NCBI GenBank assembly: GCA_033439265.1
Contig: JAVTVX010000034.1
Coordinates: forward strand, 11,377,001 to 11,441,000
Length of the DNA stretch: 64,000 nt
Reading direction: 5' to 3'
From: Dillenia suffruticosa
Taxonomy: Eukaryota; Streptophyta; Magnoliopsida; Dilleniales; Dilleniaceae
Shown here: piece after piece, positions 12,404-22,897 of the stretch
How the letters are laid out: every line of letters begins with the position of its first letter
Numbering within the stretch: the stretch's first letter is position 1
The notes under the pieces: generated by a model
The model's database searches: none
Told to the model about the DNA's origin: nothing
The model's input: only the letters and a program-made list of their open reading frames with translations
Made by a program: the position numbers and the translations under genes

Positions 12404-15400
12404 TGTCACGCCCCGACCCTCGAGTTGAGCACGCAACAACCGTCGCATTATCTCGGCATACGAGCAGCAATTCCTCATATACCGGGACAACACAAGGCAT
12501 TCATCTTCACCTATTTAAAACCTGTATTTCCTCAAAATATAATTTCTCAAGTAAAAGAAATTTTAAAATGCAATATTGTGCCTCAATGCATGAATATACA
12601 ACAAATCCGAGAGTTTTAAATTACAATTTACAATACATAATTATAGTCATCCTATAAAATATACATGATCATTCTATAGACTTCAAATATATATATATAT
12701 TATCCAACTTCATCACGAAAAAATAGTTGGTACCATATCCAACACTCATCGTCTCCAAAAATATGTCAATTGTGTCGAAAGTCTCCCGACACATCTCCCT
12801 GCCAAATCTATATCTGTCATCATGGAAAAATGAGGGTGAGTATTATAGGAAAATACTCAATGAGTGAGGGGATCGACATTATGTTATCAATAGAAGGTGT
12901 GAGCACGGAGTGTCAAAGCACATTCTTGAAACATGATGATATTATACATCAAGCATAGCATTTCTATGAACCAAGAAATCATGTATCATATATCAACATA
13001 TCAACATATGCATCCCTTTATATTTCAAAAATCATTTAGAGTTTGCCAATAAAATATCTCCGACAATAATCTATCATGACCAATGACGAGCGCATTGGGG
13101 GTTTTATATACAAATAATAAAACATTTAACTCTATACCTCAATGTTGGCCACGAGCCTCACAAGGGTTAGCCCATGTCTAAGCGCACACACATAATCAAC
13201 CATGTATAGAATCCGTCCAGTGCTAAACAGTGGTATCACACATGTCCTCCCTGATTTGGTTCAACCGGCCATAACTATACATATGATATTTGGAGATACC
13301 TCCTACAAAAGCGTATCCGGACATAATGGGTGTCTCAACAAATGCCCTTCGTAGCTATGGTAGTCCATTAAGGACATCATCACATCATAAGTAGGCATCC
13401 GGCCCAGACATTTCAATTAAACAATTTCAAATTCGTGTGCCAATGTAATGGAAACATATAAATCATATCAAGTTTTCAAAGAGTGGCACGATATCATTTC
13501 AACACAATTCATGGATGGATATCATTTGAATTAATCATTTGTGACAATCCAATGATCACAAAGAGAAGTATTTATAAAAACATAGTCCAATTCTCATGCT
13601 TTCACACATGTCATAAAATATGTCATTTTGAAAAGCTATAAAACATGTGTTTTTACTCAATCAAGAGCATAGCGTCAAAGTCTCACTTACCGATACGGGA
13701 GGGTATGTCACTCCCTAAAATGTACCACAATATATAGGAAATGTGCTCCCCTCGCTTGATCACCAAGTGTGTCACTACAATGGCAACACATAATATATAT
13801 CAATAAAATTGAAAACCACTATGGTAAATTATATTTTAATTAACTCTTCATCTAGGACCAAGGCCTAGGGTATCATAGGTAGACTTCTAATGTGTACATA
13901 TACTATCCCCTTTTTAACTACCAATCCGGCAACTTCATATGCTCATTTATGTACACTTCTTACAACTTCCCTACAAATGTTAGAAATTAAGAATACTACA
14001 TCGTTAATTTAGGGTTCTCCCTAGAACTCTCCATACATAACCCACCACATTCACATATATGCTTCCAAACTTCATGCCAAACTCATTCCCAATCTTTCCC
14101 ACATTCTATCTTTTTGTATACCCAAAAGACTCCACAAAGTCTCAAAATTCAATAAGCTCAAACTCTCGCCTCCTTTATGCATAAACTAGTCCACATTCAC
14201 ATTGCACATTGCATAATCCATCCTTTTAAAATTTCAGCATGCTAAACACATCAATTATATTCATCACTCCATAAGATTTCATATTCTACAAATATTACAC
14301 ATGCACATTTCATCCCATCCTTAGTATACACATATACAACTATATATGTACACAAACATTCATCACAATTTTCTCAAAAATTCTGCACATATTATGAACC
14401 TTCTTCCTCACAATTCACTTCTCGGTTAGCATGAAAATGGCCTCACTTCATTCATCTTTGGTGCAAAAATTTCTGCACAATGTTTTACCACATTTCTTGG
14501 CCTTTAAGGTAGTTTTCTTGTACAACTACATCTCATTGTTTTCAGAAATCAAGTACCCTATTTTTCAGCCCATATGCATATTACAAACTCAAAATTTTCA
14601 TCCAATCTCCTGTATTCATGATTCGTATTTTGAAACTAAATTTCAGTTCACCAATACACCTTTCTCTCCTCCAACTTCTTGGCCAAACACAACCAACTTT
14701 ATATACATATTTCTCATATCAATTTTTATCAACAACCGTACATATATTTTCATCACTTTTGCATTAAAATTCTGTACACATAATCTGCAACAATGCAGGA
14801 AAACTTTCAGCTCACTAATGCACCTTTTTCCCATCATTTTGAATCAACAATCATACACAAATATTGATCACTTTTGCACTAGAATTCAGCACACTTGATT
14901 GGCCTTTTGAAACTAAATTCTCAGCTCATCAAAAGCACATTTCTCCTCCAAGTTTTCGGCCACAAAAATGTAAATTTTCTACACACTAAATTCACCACAA
15001 TGAAGGACAATTTCTGTACACAAATTCTGCACACATTCCTCATGGTTCACTGGGTTCCTCCTAAGCTCTAAGTTATGAAATCATGCTAAAAACATCACAT
15101 TAACACATTCATACAATGTTCTCAAATTTCAGCAAGATGCAGAATTTTTCTTACCTCAAAATTGGTTGTTTCAAGCCCAACCAAGATCTTCCTACACCAT
15201 TTCTCCTTCTCTCCCTTACTCTTAGCTCTCGACCTCCTCTTGTTCACCAAGCTAGACTTCTTCTTTTGACTCCAAATTTAGATATGTTGTGTTAGAGTTT
15301 GAGGGGAATGAATCTATACCAAAATTTCTAAGTGGTATTTGAAGAAATCATACATTTCTTTAACGATGATGCTCACGGTTCCCTCATGTTCTTCACCATG

Positions 15401-16306
15401 CACAACTCCTCTTTTTGCTTCAATTTTTGGATGTATTGTAGTTGGGTTTGTGAGGAATTGATCTATATAAAAATATTGGGGTGGTGTTGTAGAAAAAAAT
15501 TGGATCTCCTTACCTTGAAGCTCACGGCCATGGAGAGAAAAATAAAGAGAGCTTTTGTGTTCTTCGGCTTGATCACCCACGGTTTCTCTCTCTCTCTCTC
15601 TCTCTCTACTCTCTCTCTCTCTCTCTCGGCTAACACAACAAACCCATTCACTTCTCTTGGTTGTTCACGGTTTTGGGAGAAAGAATTATGTTCCTTGCTT
15701 CAATTCTCAATCATTGATCATTTTAATGTTTATTTCTTACCATTAGATCATTTTGTGTCAATCCAAAAATCATTTTCTCTCACCCCATTTATCCAATGGT
15801 TAATATTCTAATCACAACCCAAAATCAAAGGTCCTAATTATTCCACTCATTTTTCCTAAGTTCTTACTAATTTCAAATAAGTCTCTTGACTTATAAAAAT
15901 TTCATTTTGATTTCGAAAATTTTCATAATTTCAAGTTAGACCCAAAACCTCATATTAGGCCTAATTTAATTTATCTCGCGTTAAAACGTGGTCATTTAGT
16001 CTTTCCGAGACACATTCAATCCGGCTAGGGTTTTATCGGTGATTTTTCAAAATTTGTGATTTAAGTCTATGAAGTAAAATCTACCCAAATTTGATATTTC
16101 TATACACCCTAGAGTCATTCTCATTATTATTGGACAATCGGTGGTCATTTTAAAAATTTTGAATTTCTGGCGATTGGGTCGAAATTTTTCGAGAACGGTT
16201 TTAGCGAAAAAATTTCTTAGTGAATTTTTTACATAGAATATGAGTAATAGCATATATAAAATAAAGAGGAATACAATAATGAGTATACCGAGATATCAGT
16301 GTTACA
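12404..16306 (-). mobile_element. 3.9-kb solo LTR inserted in copia A
   Basis: It begins TGTCACGCCCCGACC and ends GTGTTACA on the plus strand, the TG...CA ends of an LTR, and is flanked by a perfect GCTCT duplication. The start is not repeated near the end, and no gag or pol coding was found inside, so this is one LTR rather than a complete element. Orientation is inferred. On the minus strand it starts TGTAACACTGATATC and ends GGGTCGGGGCGTGACA, which looks like the start and end of plant gypsy LTRs. The great length fits a Tekay/Del-like or Tat-like gypsy family, but the family is not proven. The interior is AT-rich, with a (TC)n run and many TTCTGCACA-like words around 14300-15130. Confidence 0.75.
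15583..15627. repeat. (TC)n microsatellite
   Basis: Nearly uninterrupted CT dinucleotides, broken once by TCTACT, inside the solo LTR. Confidence 0.9.
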
Positions 16307-16311
16307 GCTCT
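16307..16311. repeat. Target-site duplication GCTCT, right copy
   Basis: Identical to 12399-12403 and immediately follows the GTGTTACA end of the solo LTR. Confidence 0.85.
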
Positions 16312-17090
16312 TATCCTTTTTCTTTCCTCCATCACGCTTACTTCTCTTGCGGTGATCAATTTGGGTTTTCTTGAAATTTGGAATACTTTTTTTGAAGAAT
16401 CTCTTATTCTTTTTACGTTTGGAGTCAAAAACCATGTTTGAGCTAGAGTCAACAATATAAACCTATCTGCAAGATTTGGCTGCCTCTAGACACTCATCTT
16501 CCAATTCAATATTACTTTTAACATCCTTAAATGTTTTAATAGTAGGATTGTGAGTTATATTCATTTTCATTGGTTCCCAACTTTGAGAAAGCGATCTAAT
16601 GATAGTTTGTATCTACTGCTCATCCGTCAATATATGTCCAACACATTTCAACTTATTAACATGTTTGACATTTCCCTCAGATGTTGTTTCATCGAGTGAT
16701 GTTGTTTTTTCACATATGTGTCAAACTTAATTATAAGTTGTCCAGCTTAATTGATGGAATCACTCCAAACTTTGCCTTTAAAGCATTCCACATTTCATGT
16801 GTTGTTTGGTATATTTCAAACTTAACCATCAGATCATCCTGCATATCGCTCAACAATGTAATGCGAGCATAACTATTTTTCTTTTTCCAAATCTTGTATG
16901 TTTCGTGATCTTTCTGTTGTTGAGGTATATCACCAAACTCTACTTCTTCCATAGTATGTTGTAGGGTTTCTAAACATTCTTGTTCTTCAAGAATGTACTG
17001 AACTCTTTGATACCAAATATAGAAATTATCACCGTTCAGTTTCTTACCGTTATTTAATTCGGGCACTATAATTTTTGTTGCAATAGCCAT
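16312..17090 (-). pseudogene. copia A gag remnant
   Basis: Translation starts at the ATG at 17090 (MAIATKIIVPELNNGKKLNG). The N-terminus carries the copia Gag signature KLNGDNFYIWYQRVQYILEE, followed by DLMVKFEIYQTTHEMWNALK, the UBN2-type gag fold of copia elements. The first frame runs to 16731. Beyond it (16312-16730) the frame is broken, but a Lys/Arg-rich stretch (RDGGKKKDKS) leads up to the solo LTR and would have joined the zinc knuckle at 12389. In intact relatives Gag forms the virus-like particle that packages the element RNA. Confidence 0.8.
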
Positions 17091-17521
17091 TTTCTTTTTT
17101 CTGTATTATGCATATAAACATTAGCACAAAACATTTATTAGCATTGGAATACATTAGCCACAATATATCATTGAAATAATATTTATTAGACATAAATAGT
17201 ATAAGATCGAAAGTTCGCATAACTCCCAATCATCTCTTGAAACCAAAATGTCTGTATAAATTTATCTTAAAATATATTCGCTAAATTATTGGGTTGGGAG
17301 TCTCAACTCAACCATCCCATACTCCGACTAGGATAAAGATCTATAAATATGGCATAAGCATGCATATGTCTCATTTTTCAAGTATATATAATAATCACGC
17401 ATAAAACACATGTATTAATAGTTATTCATATACTATAGGTAAAAACTGTCATTAAAGCACTCTCAAAGTTTCACAAGATTCCACCCATGGATGGTTCCAA
17501 GCATGGATTCAAACACTTAAA

Positions 17522-17532
17522 CTCTGATATCG
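17522..17532 (-). other. Primer-binding site of copia A (degenerate)
   Basis: On the minus strand CGATATCAGAG lies one base inside the 5' LTR. It matches the initiator-Met tRNA complement TGGTATCAGAG except at the first positions. Confidence 0.65.
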
Positions 17533-17803
17533 GTGTAAGGAAGACACATCAGACAAGGAATGCAACAAATGAAAAAATGACACCTCTTGTCCGATGTCAC
17601 TTATTGCAACGGATTTCTGATCGGAATGTAAGGTTGAAAACCACACACATGACACAACCCAAGTTCTTTTGATGATTTCCTTGCACGGAGCTTTCTCCTA
17701 AAATCACAAAATAAAGGATGGTTTTGAAAAAACAGAGAGTCTTCTCTCTCTCTCTTTCATCGGTTCTCTCACACTCCTTGTGTGTTTTTTTCCCCTCCTA
17801 GCC

Positions 17804-17814
17804 ATATATTTATA
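17804..17814 (-). promoter_or_regulatory. TATA box of the copia A LTR promoter
   Basis: TATAAATATAT on the minus strand lies about 280 bp from the LTR start and immediately downstream of the 33-bp repeats, as expected for the U3 promoter. Confidence 0.6.
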
Positions 17815-17825
17815 GGTGGTGGAGA

Positions 17826-17980
17826 AGGAAGTGATCGATTTGAAAGCTTCTTCATAAGTAGAAGTTATCAATTTGAAAGATTCTTTCTGAGGGGATGTGA
17901 TCAATTTGAAAGGTTCTTCTTAACTGGAAGTGATCAATTTAAAAAATTCTTTCTAAATGGAAGTTATCAATTTGAAATCC
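17826..17980 (-). repeat. 33-bp tandem repeats in copia A U3
   Basis: There are about five degenerate copies of a 33-bp unit containing GAAGTGATCAATTTGAAAG and TTCTTTCTAAGTGG. The truncated left LTR keeps about three copies (7861-7960). Because 33 is divisible by three, the array reads as an open frame on the plus strand, but that is an artefact. The position upstream of the TATA box fits enhancer-like U3 repeats. Confidence 0.75.
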
Positions 17981-18369
17981 AATTTCATGATGGCAAAGCC
18001 AAGTAGAAAACTTCCACTTAAGGTAAATGGAAGCGGGTCGGGTTGACCCATCGTGGGCACCCATAAACATTGATTTTATTGCAGAGCTTCCAACAAAAGG
18101 GAAAGGAATATACAAGTCTGGTAAAACAAGTCCAACAAGCAAACACAGCAATAGGATCAGACACATCAAAAACAAATGTTGGATTCTCAATCTACATCTT
18201 AAACCTCAAGGGGACAAGCAATATCGAGATGAATAAGCTGCTGTCAATTTAGCAACCAAGGACCTCTTGCTCAACAACTCTGTTGACCTAGTAGAGTTTT
18301 GATGATAATAGATTAAAAGAAAAATAGTTCAAAAAAATAAGAAAAATAATAAGAAAATTCAGAAGTCTG

Positions 18370-19560
18370 CAATTCGTGTCGACTTCGTTAGTAAATACAT
18401 CGACCTGTATAGCAGATCCACCAATTGTAAGTCCTATGTCGATCAATTCATAATTATCCACACATACATCGACCTAAGTTAGTATTCATGTCGACCTATG
18501 CATAGACTCCTATAGAAACACATGTCTGAATACTTCGACCCATACAAGCACACATCGACCTGTAAAATGTAAAGCGGACCAATCTAAATTATACATCAAC
18601 CAATTGTTAAAGCACATCGACCTATCCAAATTAGATATTGACACATAGAGTAAAAATTACATTAGGGCATCAATGTCTTTACAAAATATGTCGAAATGAA
18701 ACAATTACACTATCGATGAATAGTGACACATCAACATGTTCCTCATACACATCAATCTGTTTTCTAAAAACACAACAACTTGATTTGCAACACATTAATC
18801 TAAATAGGGTTATGTGGACTAATTTCAAACACCATGTCAACCAATTTAATTTCTGAATAGGAACACATCAGTCTGAGTGATTAGCACATCAACCTGTTAG
18901 TCTTTGACTCTGAAACACACATATCAACTCGTCACTATACTTGTCAACCTAGCTTAAACACATCAACCAATTCATCACATCAGGTCCAATTTCATAAATG
19001 AATACTGACACATCAATCCATGATGAGTACATGTTGACCCATCCATTTTGTTTCTAAAATTTATACATCGACACATTAAAAATCTTGTCGACCTGAAGAA
19101 AAACATCGACCAATTTATTTCTTCAAGTCCACCAATTTTCATTTGCATAGCAGCATGTCGATGTATGCTATAAGACTTGTCGACCCGATATTTGTTTACT
19201 CATTAAAACACCTATCAACCCACCTTCTGTCTTATCGACATAACATTTACACAACAACTAATTAACCAGCACACATCAACCAATTCTCTACCGAAATAGG
19301 AACATGTTGATGCATTAAAATGACTTGTCGACCTACTCTTCACTGAGTCTGAAACATCACACATCGACATGGCTGAAAACTTGTCGACACACATGTACAC
19401 ATCGGCCAATTGAAAAACATATGTCCACCTATTAAATTTTGCACAGTTGCTTGTCAACCTAAGATTGCACTTCGTCGACCTATTCTAACAAAAATACACT
19501 ATGAAATGTCTGAATTTGGGTCGATGTCCACCTTGTTGTTGTCGACCTGCGTGTGTCAAA
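18370..19560. repeat. Dispersed CATCGACC/GTCGACC word array
   Basis: About 40 copies of ACATCGACCT, TGTCGACC and their TCAACC or TCGATC decay products occur in about 1.2 kb, spaced roughly 20-40 bp apart and separated by AT-rich filler. There is no fixed period and no reading frame. The array stops abruptly near 19560. Confidence 0.7.
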
Positions 19561-19821
19561 AATCAAATCTGAGAAACAAATTTAAACCTAACGGACACCT
19601 TATTTCTTTGAACTCTGAAATATTTTCTTTTCTGTCAAAACTAACGTTCAAATGCAGTACAAATATGTTTTGATTGGCTTATTTAAAAGAGGCGCCAGCA
19701 AAATGAATAGAGATTCTGCTCGAAGGAAGGAATAGTTGCAGAACTTTAACGGCAGAAATTAAATGCTCAACGTTCGAATGCAACAACCACCACCAACCCT
19801 CAATGAATCTATTGAATACCT

Positions 19822-19830
19822 CTATAAATA
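19822..19830 (+). promoter_or_regulatory. TATA box in the 18281-20345 LTR candidate
   Basis: CTATAAATA in the context TACCTCTATAAATACTAAGG is a strong plant core-promoter match, lying downstream of the GACC-word array. Confidence 0.5.
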
Positions 19831-20399
19831 CTAAGGAGCAAAAGATAGAGAGGGTAACGCACATAGACGAGAATTGAATACGCTATTTGAATACTCTGTA
19901 AAACCTCCACTGTGCATTTTAAAATTCCAAAACTGTCTTAAGTGTTTCTGTTGATTCTCACACTGTCAAATCTGAGGAAAACAAGCCTCAATTCTTAACA
20001 TTTATTTCATAGAATAATACAAGTATCAAAAATTAAGGAGTGAGTGTCACTGCCTTAAATCTAGAAAAGTCAAATTCAATCTGAGTGAGATTGAATTGAA
20101 GTATTCGGACGAAACATTGTACAAGGTTAAACTTGAACCTGTAATCAAATTTGTAACATAAACAATTAGTGGAAAATCCAGGGGGAGGTTAGGAGTGGTC
20201 GTACACCAAGTTTGGTGGAACCACTATAAAAATTTCTTGTCTTCTTTCATTAAATTTTTACTTACTATCATCGTGTTTTAAATTTTTACAAAGTCACAAA
20301 AAGTCAATATTCAACCATTCACTCATCTCCTCTAATTGAATAACAAACTCTTACAACATGTTGGTGATTCAACAACTAGTCACTCAAGATAACATGAGA

Positions 20400-20520
20400 A
20401 TATCCTTGGTCTCTCAACTACTTACCACCATAAAAATATTTGCAATATGCCTTGGATTGTTGATTCCAAAGTTGATGAACACATGACTAACAATGAAAAG
20501 CAACCTACTATATAGGAGTA
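20400..20520 (+). pseudogene. Copia protease-like fragment
   Basis: About 40 codons read NMPWIVDSKVDEHMTNNEKQ before a TAG. This resembles the PWIIDSGATDHMTG signature of copia proteases, with the active-site DSGA replaced by DSKV. No neighbouring gag or integrase was found. It may belong to the element whose LTR precedes it. Confidence 0.35.
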
Positions 20521-20666
20521 GATTTAACACACAACAATTTGTGCATGTTTGATTAAGTTCCTATCTGAGTTGGAAAACTGTCCTAATTAACCTCCTTCAG
20601 ATATATTACTTATACCTTCATTTTCCAATCAGTCGCTTTCTATTAATAGTGTTAAATTTATTCACA

Positions 20667-21125
20667 TGTATCGAAAGCGTGATAATCACAAAAATTAAAT
20701 AGTCTGAATTTTAAGATAAATATCTAAATATTCAAGTGTCTAAAATATCAATTAAATTATGAACTCACTTGTACAGATCGCTCGATCGAGATGATGATTA
20801 CAAAATCGAACTATTATCACTATACCACGATACCTCAATCCAAAATCCGATAAATCCAATGACGGGAGAAATTTTCCTATACGAAAATTTCTCAAACCTT
20901 TCGAGATAATCTTCTCACTCTATCAACTTTTCTCTCTTTGCAATGTGCTCTCTAGAAAAGGTTGGAAAATCAATTCACATACCCATGATTTTTGGCAAAA
21001 TTAAATCACACCAAAATCGGTGCGATAATGGGTTAGGGAGTTTTTTTTTTTCAATCATGGGTTAACTACCCATTTCAAATTTATTTACTTGTGGTAAAAG
21101 CCCCTCATGGACATATTTACCAACA
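20667..21125 (-). repeat. 3' LTR of copia C (left limit approximate)
   Basis: On the minus strand the LTR starts TGTTGGTAAATATG after the purine-rich GTAAGTTGAGGA, and probably ends CACGCTTTCGATACA (plus-strand TGTATCGAAAGCG at 20667). The end resembles the copia B LTR end ATGCTTTCA. No second LTR is present to confirm the limits. Confidence 0.5.
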
Positions 21126-21216
21126 TCCTCAACTTACACACGAAAGTATTTTATATCTATCACAAGATCACAACTTATGTGATCTCTCTAATCACCCTGC
21201 TGGACTTTCATACAGA

Positions 21217-22568
21217 ATTGGGTGTCGTACGACCAGCGAGTACACCTGCAAGCAAAGACTTCTCGATACACATGTTAGCATGACCAAGAAGCCACCGTTA
21301 GTACTAAAAAGAACTTGCTGCACCCCAAACTCAACACTGTTATATCCATCGAGTCACTTTCTTCATCGAAAATGATCACCAATCATTTGCTCGATTGTGT
21401 ATTTACTATTATACTTGAATGCCAATATAGATAAACGTAACAAGTCGATCAGTGAATACTACACAATGATATAATATCGATTAGTCTTTCTTTTCCCAAA
21501 TTTGAATTCATTAGTCTCAATTCAGCTGTTTTCCTAAACTTGCCCGTTAAATCTCAATTTATCTTTCAAGTCATAGGTAAATAGACTACAGTAGCAAATA
21601 CTAAACCAAAACTTTTATAAACAACCAAAAGTAATAAGAGTACAAGAAATCTCACCCAATGGATCTCGAGTCTCATACAGTGGGAACGGAGATCATGATC
21701 ACACTATTATCTTAAATAATAGCTCTCATTATCCCATTGTCGTCTTATCACACGCGGTATGAAACACGTGTCATAGTGTTATTTTCACATATCATAAAAG
21801 AATATTCGTCAGATTTCTCTAATATTGTATAGGTATGAGACTCAGTCTACACAAAAAACTTTACCTAGAAGTCTCAGAAAGAGTATCTCAGAATTGGGCG
21901 GCGTGCGACCAGCAAGTACACCTGCAAAAAAAGACTACTCAATACACATGTTAGCATGACCAAAAAGCCACCGTTAGTACTAAAAAGAACACGTTGCACC
22001 CCAAACTCAACACTGTTATATCCATCGAGCCACTTTCTTTATAAAAAATGATCACCAATCATTTGCTCGATTGTGAATTTACTATTATGCTTGAATCCTA
22101 ATATAGATAAACGTAATAGGTCGATCGATGAATACTACACAATGATGTAACATCGATTAGTCTTCCTTTTCCCAAATTTGAATTCATTAGTCTCAATTCA
22201 GCTATTTTCCTAAACTTGCCCGTTAAACCTCAATTTATCTTTTAGGTTATAGGTAAACAGACTAAAGTAGTAAACACTAAACCAAAACTTTTAAAAACAA
22301 CCGAAAGTAATAAAGGTACAAGAAATCTCACCCAATGGATCTCGAATCTCATACGGTGGGAACGGGGATCATAATTATACTATTGTCTTAAATAATAGCT
22401 CTCATTATCCCATTATCGTCTTATCACATACGGTATGAAACATGTATCACAGTGTTATTTTCACATATCTCAAAAGGATATACGTCAGATTTCTCTAATA
22501 CTGTGTAGATATGGGACTCAGTCTACACAAAAAACTTTACCTAGAGGTCTCAGAAAGAGTATCTTAGA
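21217..22568. repeat. 676-bp tandem duplication in the copia C 3' region
   Basis: Copy 1 is about 21217-21892 and copy 2 about 21893-22568. The offset is 676 bp at both ends: GACCAGC at 21231 and 21907, and GTCTCAGAAAGAGTATCT at 21871 and 22547. The copies remain very similar, with scattered substitutions. Copia B has the corresponding segment once. Confidence 0.85.
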
Positions 22569-22897
22569 GACAATATCATTAAATGTAAGTAATATTTGAG
22601 ATCTCAAATCTAGCTACTTACAAGCAATACGAATGTGGATATATTCATGTCGGTTATATCACATATGATTTCATCCTGAACGTATGTCAGTATGACTTAT
22701 GTTCTAGTAAGGCCACTCTTAAGGTCTAGTAAGGCCACTCTTAAGGTCTCTTACGATTATAAACATTCTCATCTCCACTCTCTTAGAGTTAGAGGTTGTC
22801 ACTCGTGTGTGAGAGTCGACCACACCTGCCTGATATGAATAATACATATTTGTCATATATTTCAATAAGTATAATATTCAGTATATAGTGAAAAATG
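22569..22897 (-). other. 3' untranslated region of copia C, between duplication and RNase H
   Basis: No ORF is present. It contains a local duplication of GGTCTAGTAAGGCCACTCTTAA (22713-22755) and the CTCTCACACACGAGTGACAA-type segment seen in the 3' regions of copia A and B. Confidence 0.5.

Larger units (their letters stand above)
7861..18095 (-). mobile_element. Ty1/copia retrotransposon 'copia A' (minus strand, interrupted and partly outside window)
   Basis: The matching LTR segments are 7861-8074 (3' LTR, cut by the CACTA element) and 17534-18095 (5' LTR). Between them, on the minus strand, lie a primer-binding site, gag, protease, integrase, reverse transcriptase, RNase H, a 3' region of about 1.1 kb and a polypurine tract, in copia order. 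A 3.9-kb solo LTR interrupts the gag/protease junction. The coding type (IIDSGATDHV-like protease, PFGK-RAELPLQL integrase region) resembles TNT1-94-like elements and is closely related to copia B. Many frameshifts and lost catalytic residues make it inactive. Confidence 0.85.
17534..18095 (-). repeat. 5' LTR of copia A
   Basis: It is 562 bp, bounded on the minus strand by TGTTGGAAGC (start, 18095) and CCTTACA (end, 17534). Its distal 214 bp match 7861-8074. U3 holds a family of 33-bp tandem repeats (17826-17980) just upstream of a TATA box. U5 is followed by the primer-binding site. AAAGG at 18096-18100 would be the flanking target duplication, but its partner lies outside the window. Confidence 0.8.
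18281..20345 (+). repeat. Probable long LTR of a second copia lineage (SIRE/Maximus-like?)
   Basis: A candidate start TGTTGACCTAGTAGAG lies at 18281. A TATA box (19822-19830) is followed by a transcript-leader-like stretch. It contains GGTGGAACCACTATAAAAAT (20215-20234), which resembles the conserved AGGTGGACGT...GAACCAC block near the end of SIRE/Maximus-type LTRs. The end is placed near TCTTACAACA (about 20345) with low certainty. No second LTR, primer site or target duplication was found, so the boundaries and the family are inference. Confidence 0.4.

Noticed and set aside
14431..15811. Long plus-strand open frames of 155 and 159 codons
   Set aside because: They lie inside the solo LTR, have low-complexity Phe/Ser/Thr-rich composition and include the (TC)n tract. 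They are chance frames.
17782..18006. Open frame with repeated FFLSG.DQFE-like units
   Set aside because: This is a translation of the 33-bp noncoding LTR repeats (period divisible by three), on the strand opposite to the element.
19215..19457. Minus-strand Cys/Asp-rich open frame of 80 codons
   Set aside because: It is an artefact of the GTCGACC/CATCGACC word array read in translation.
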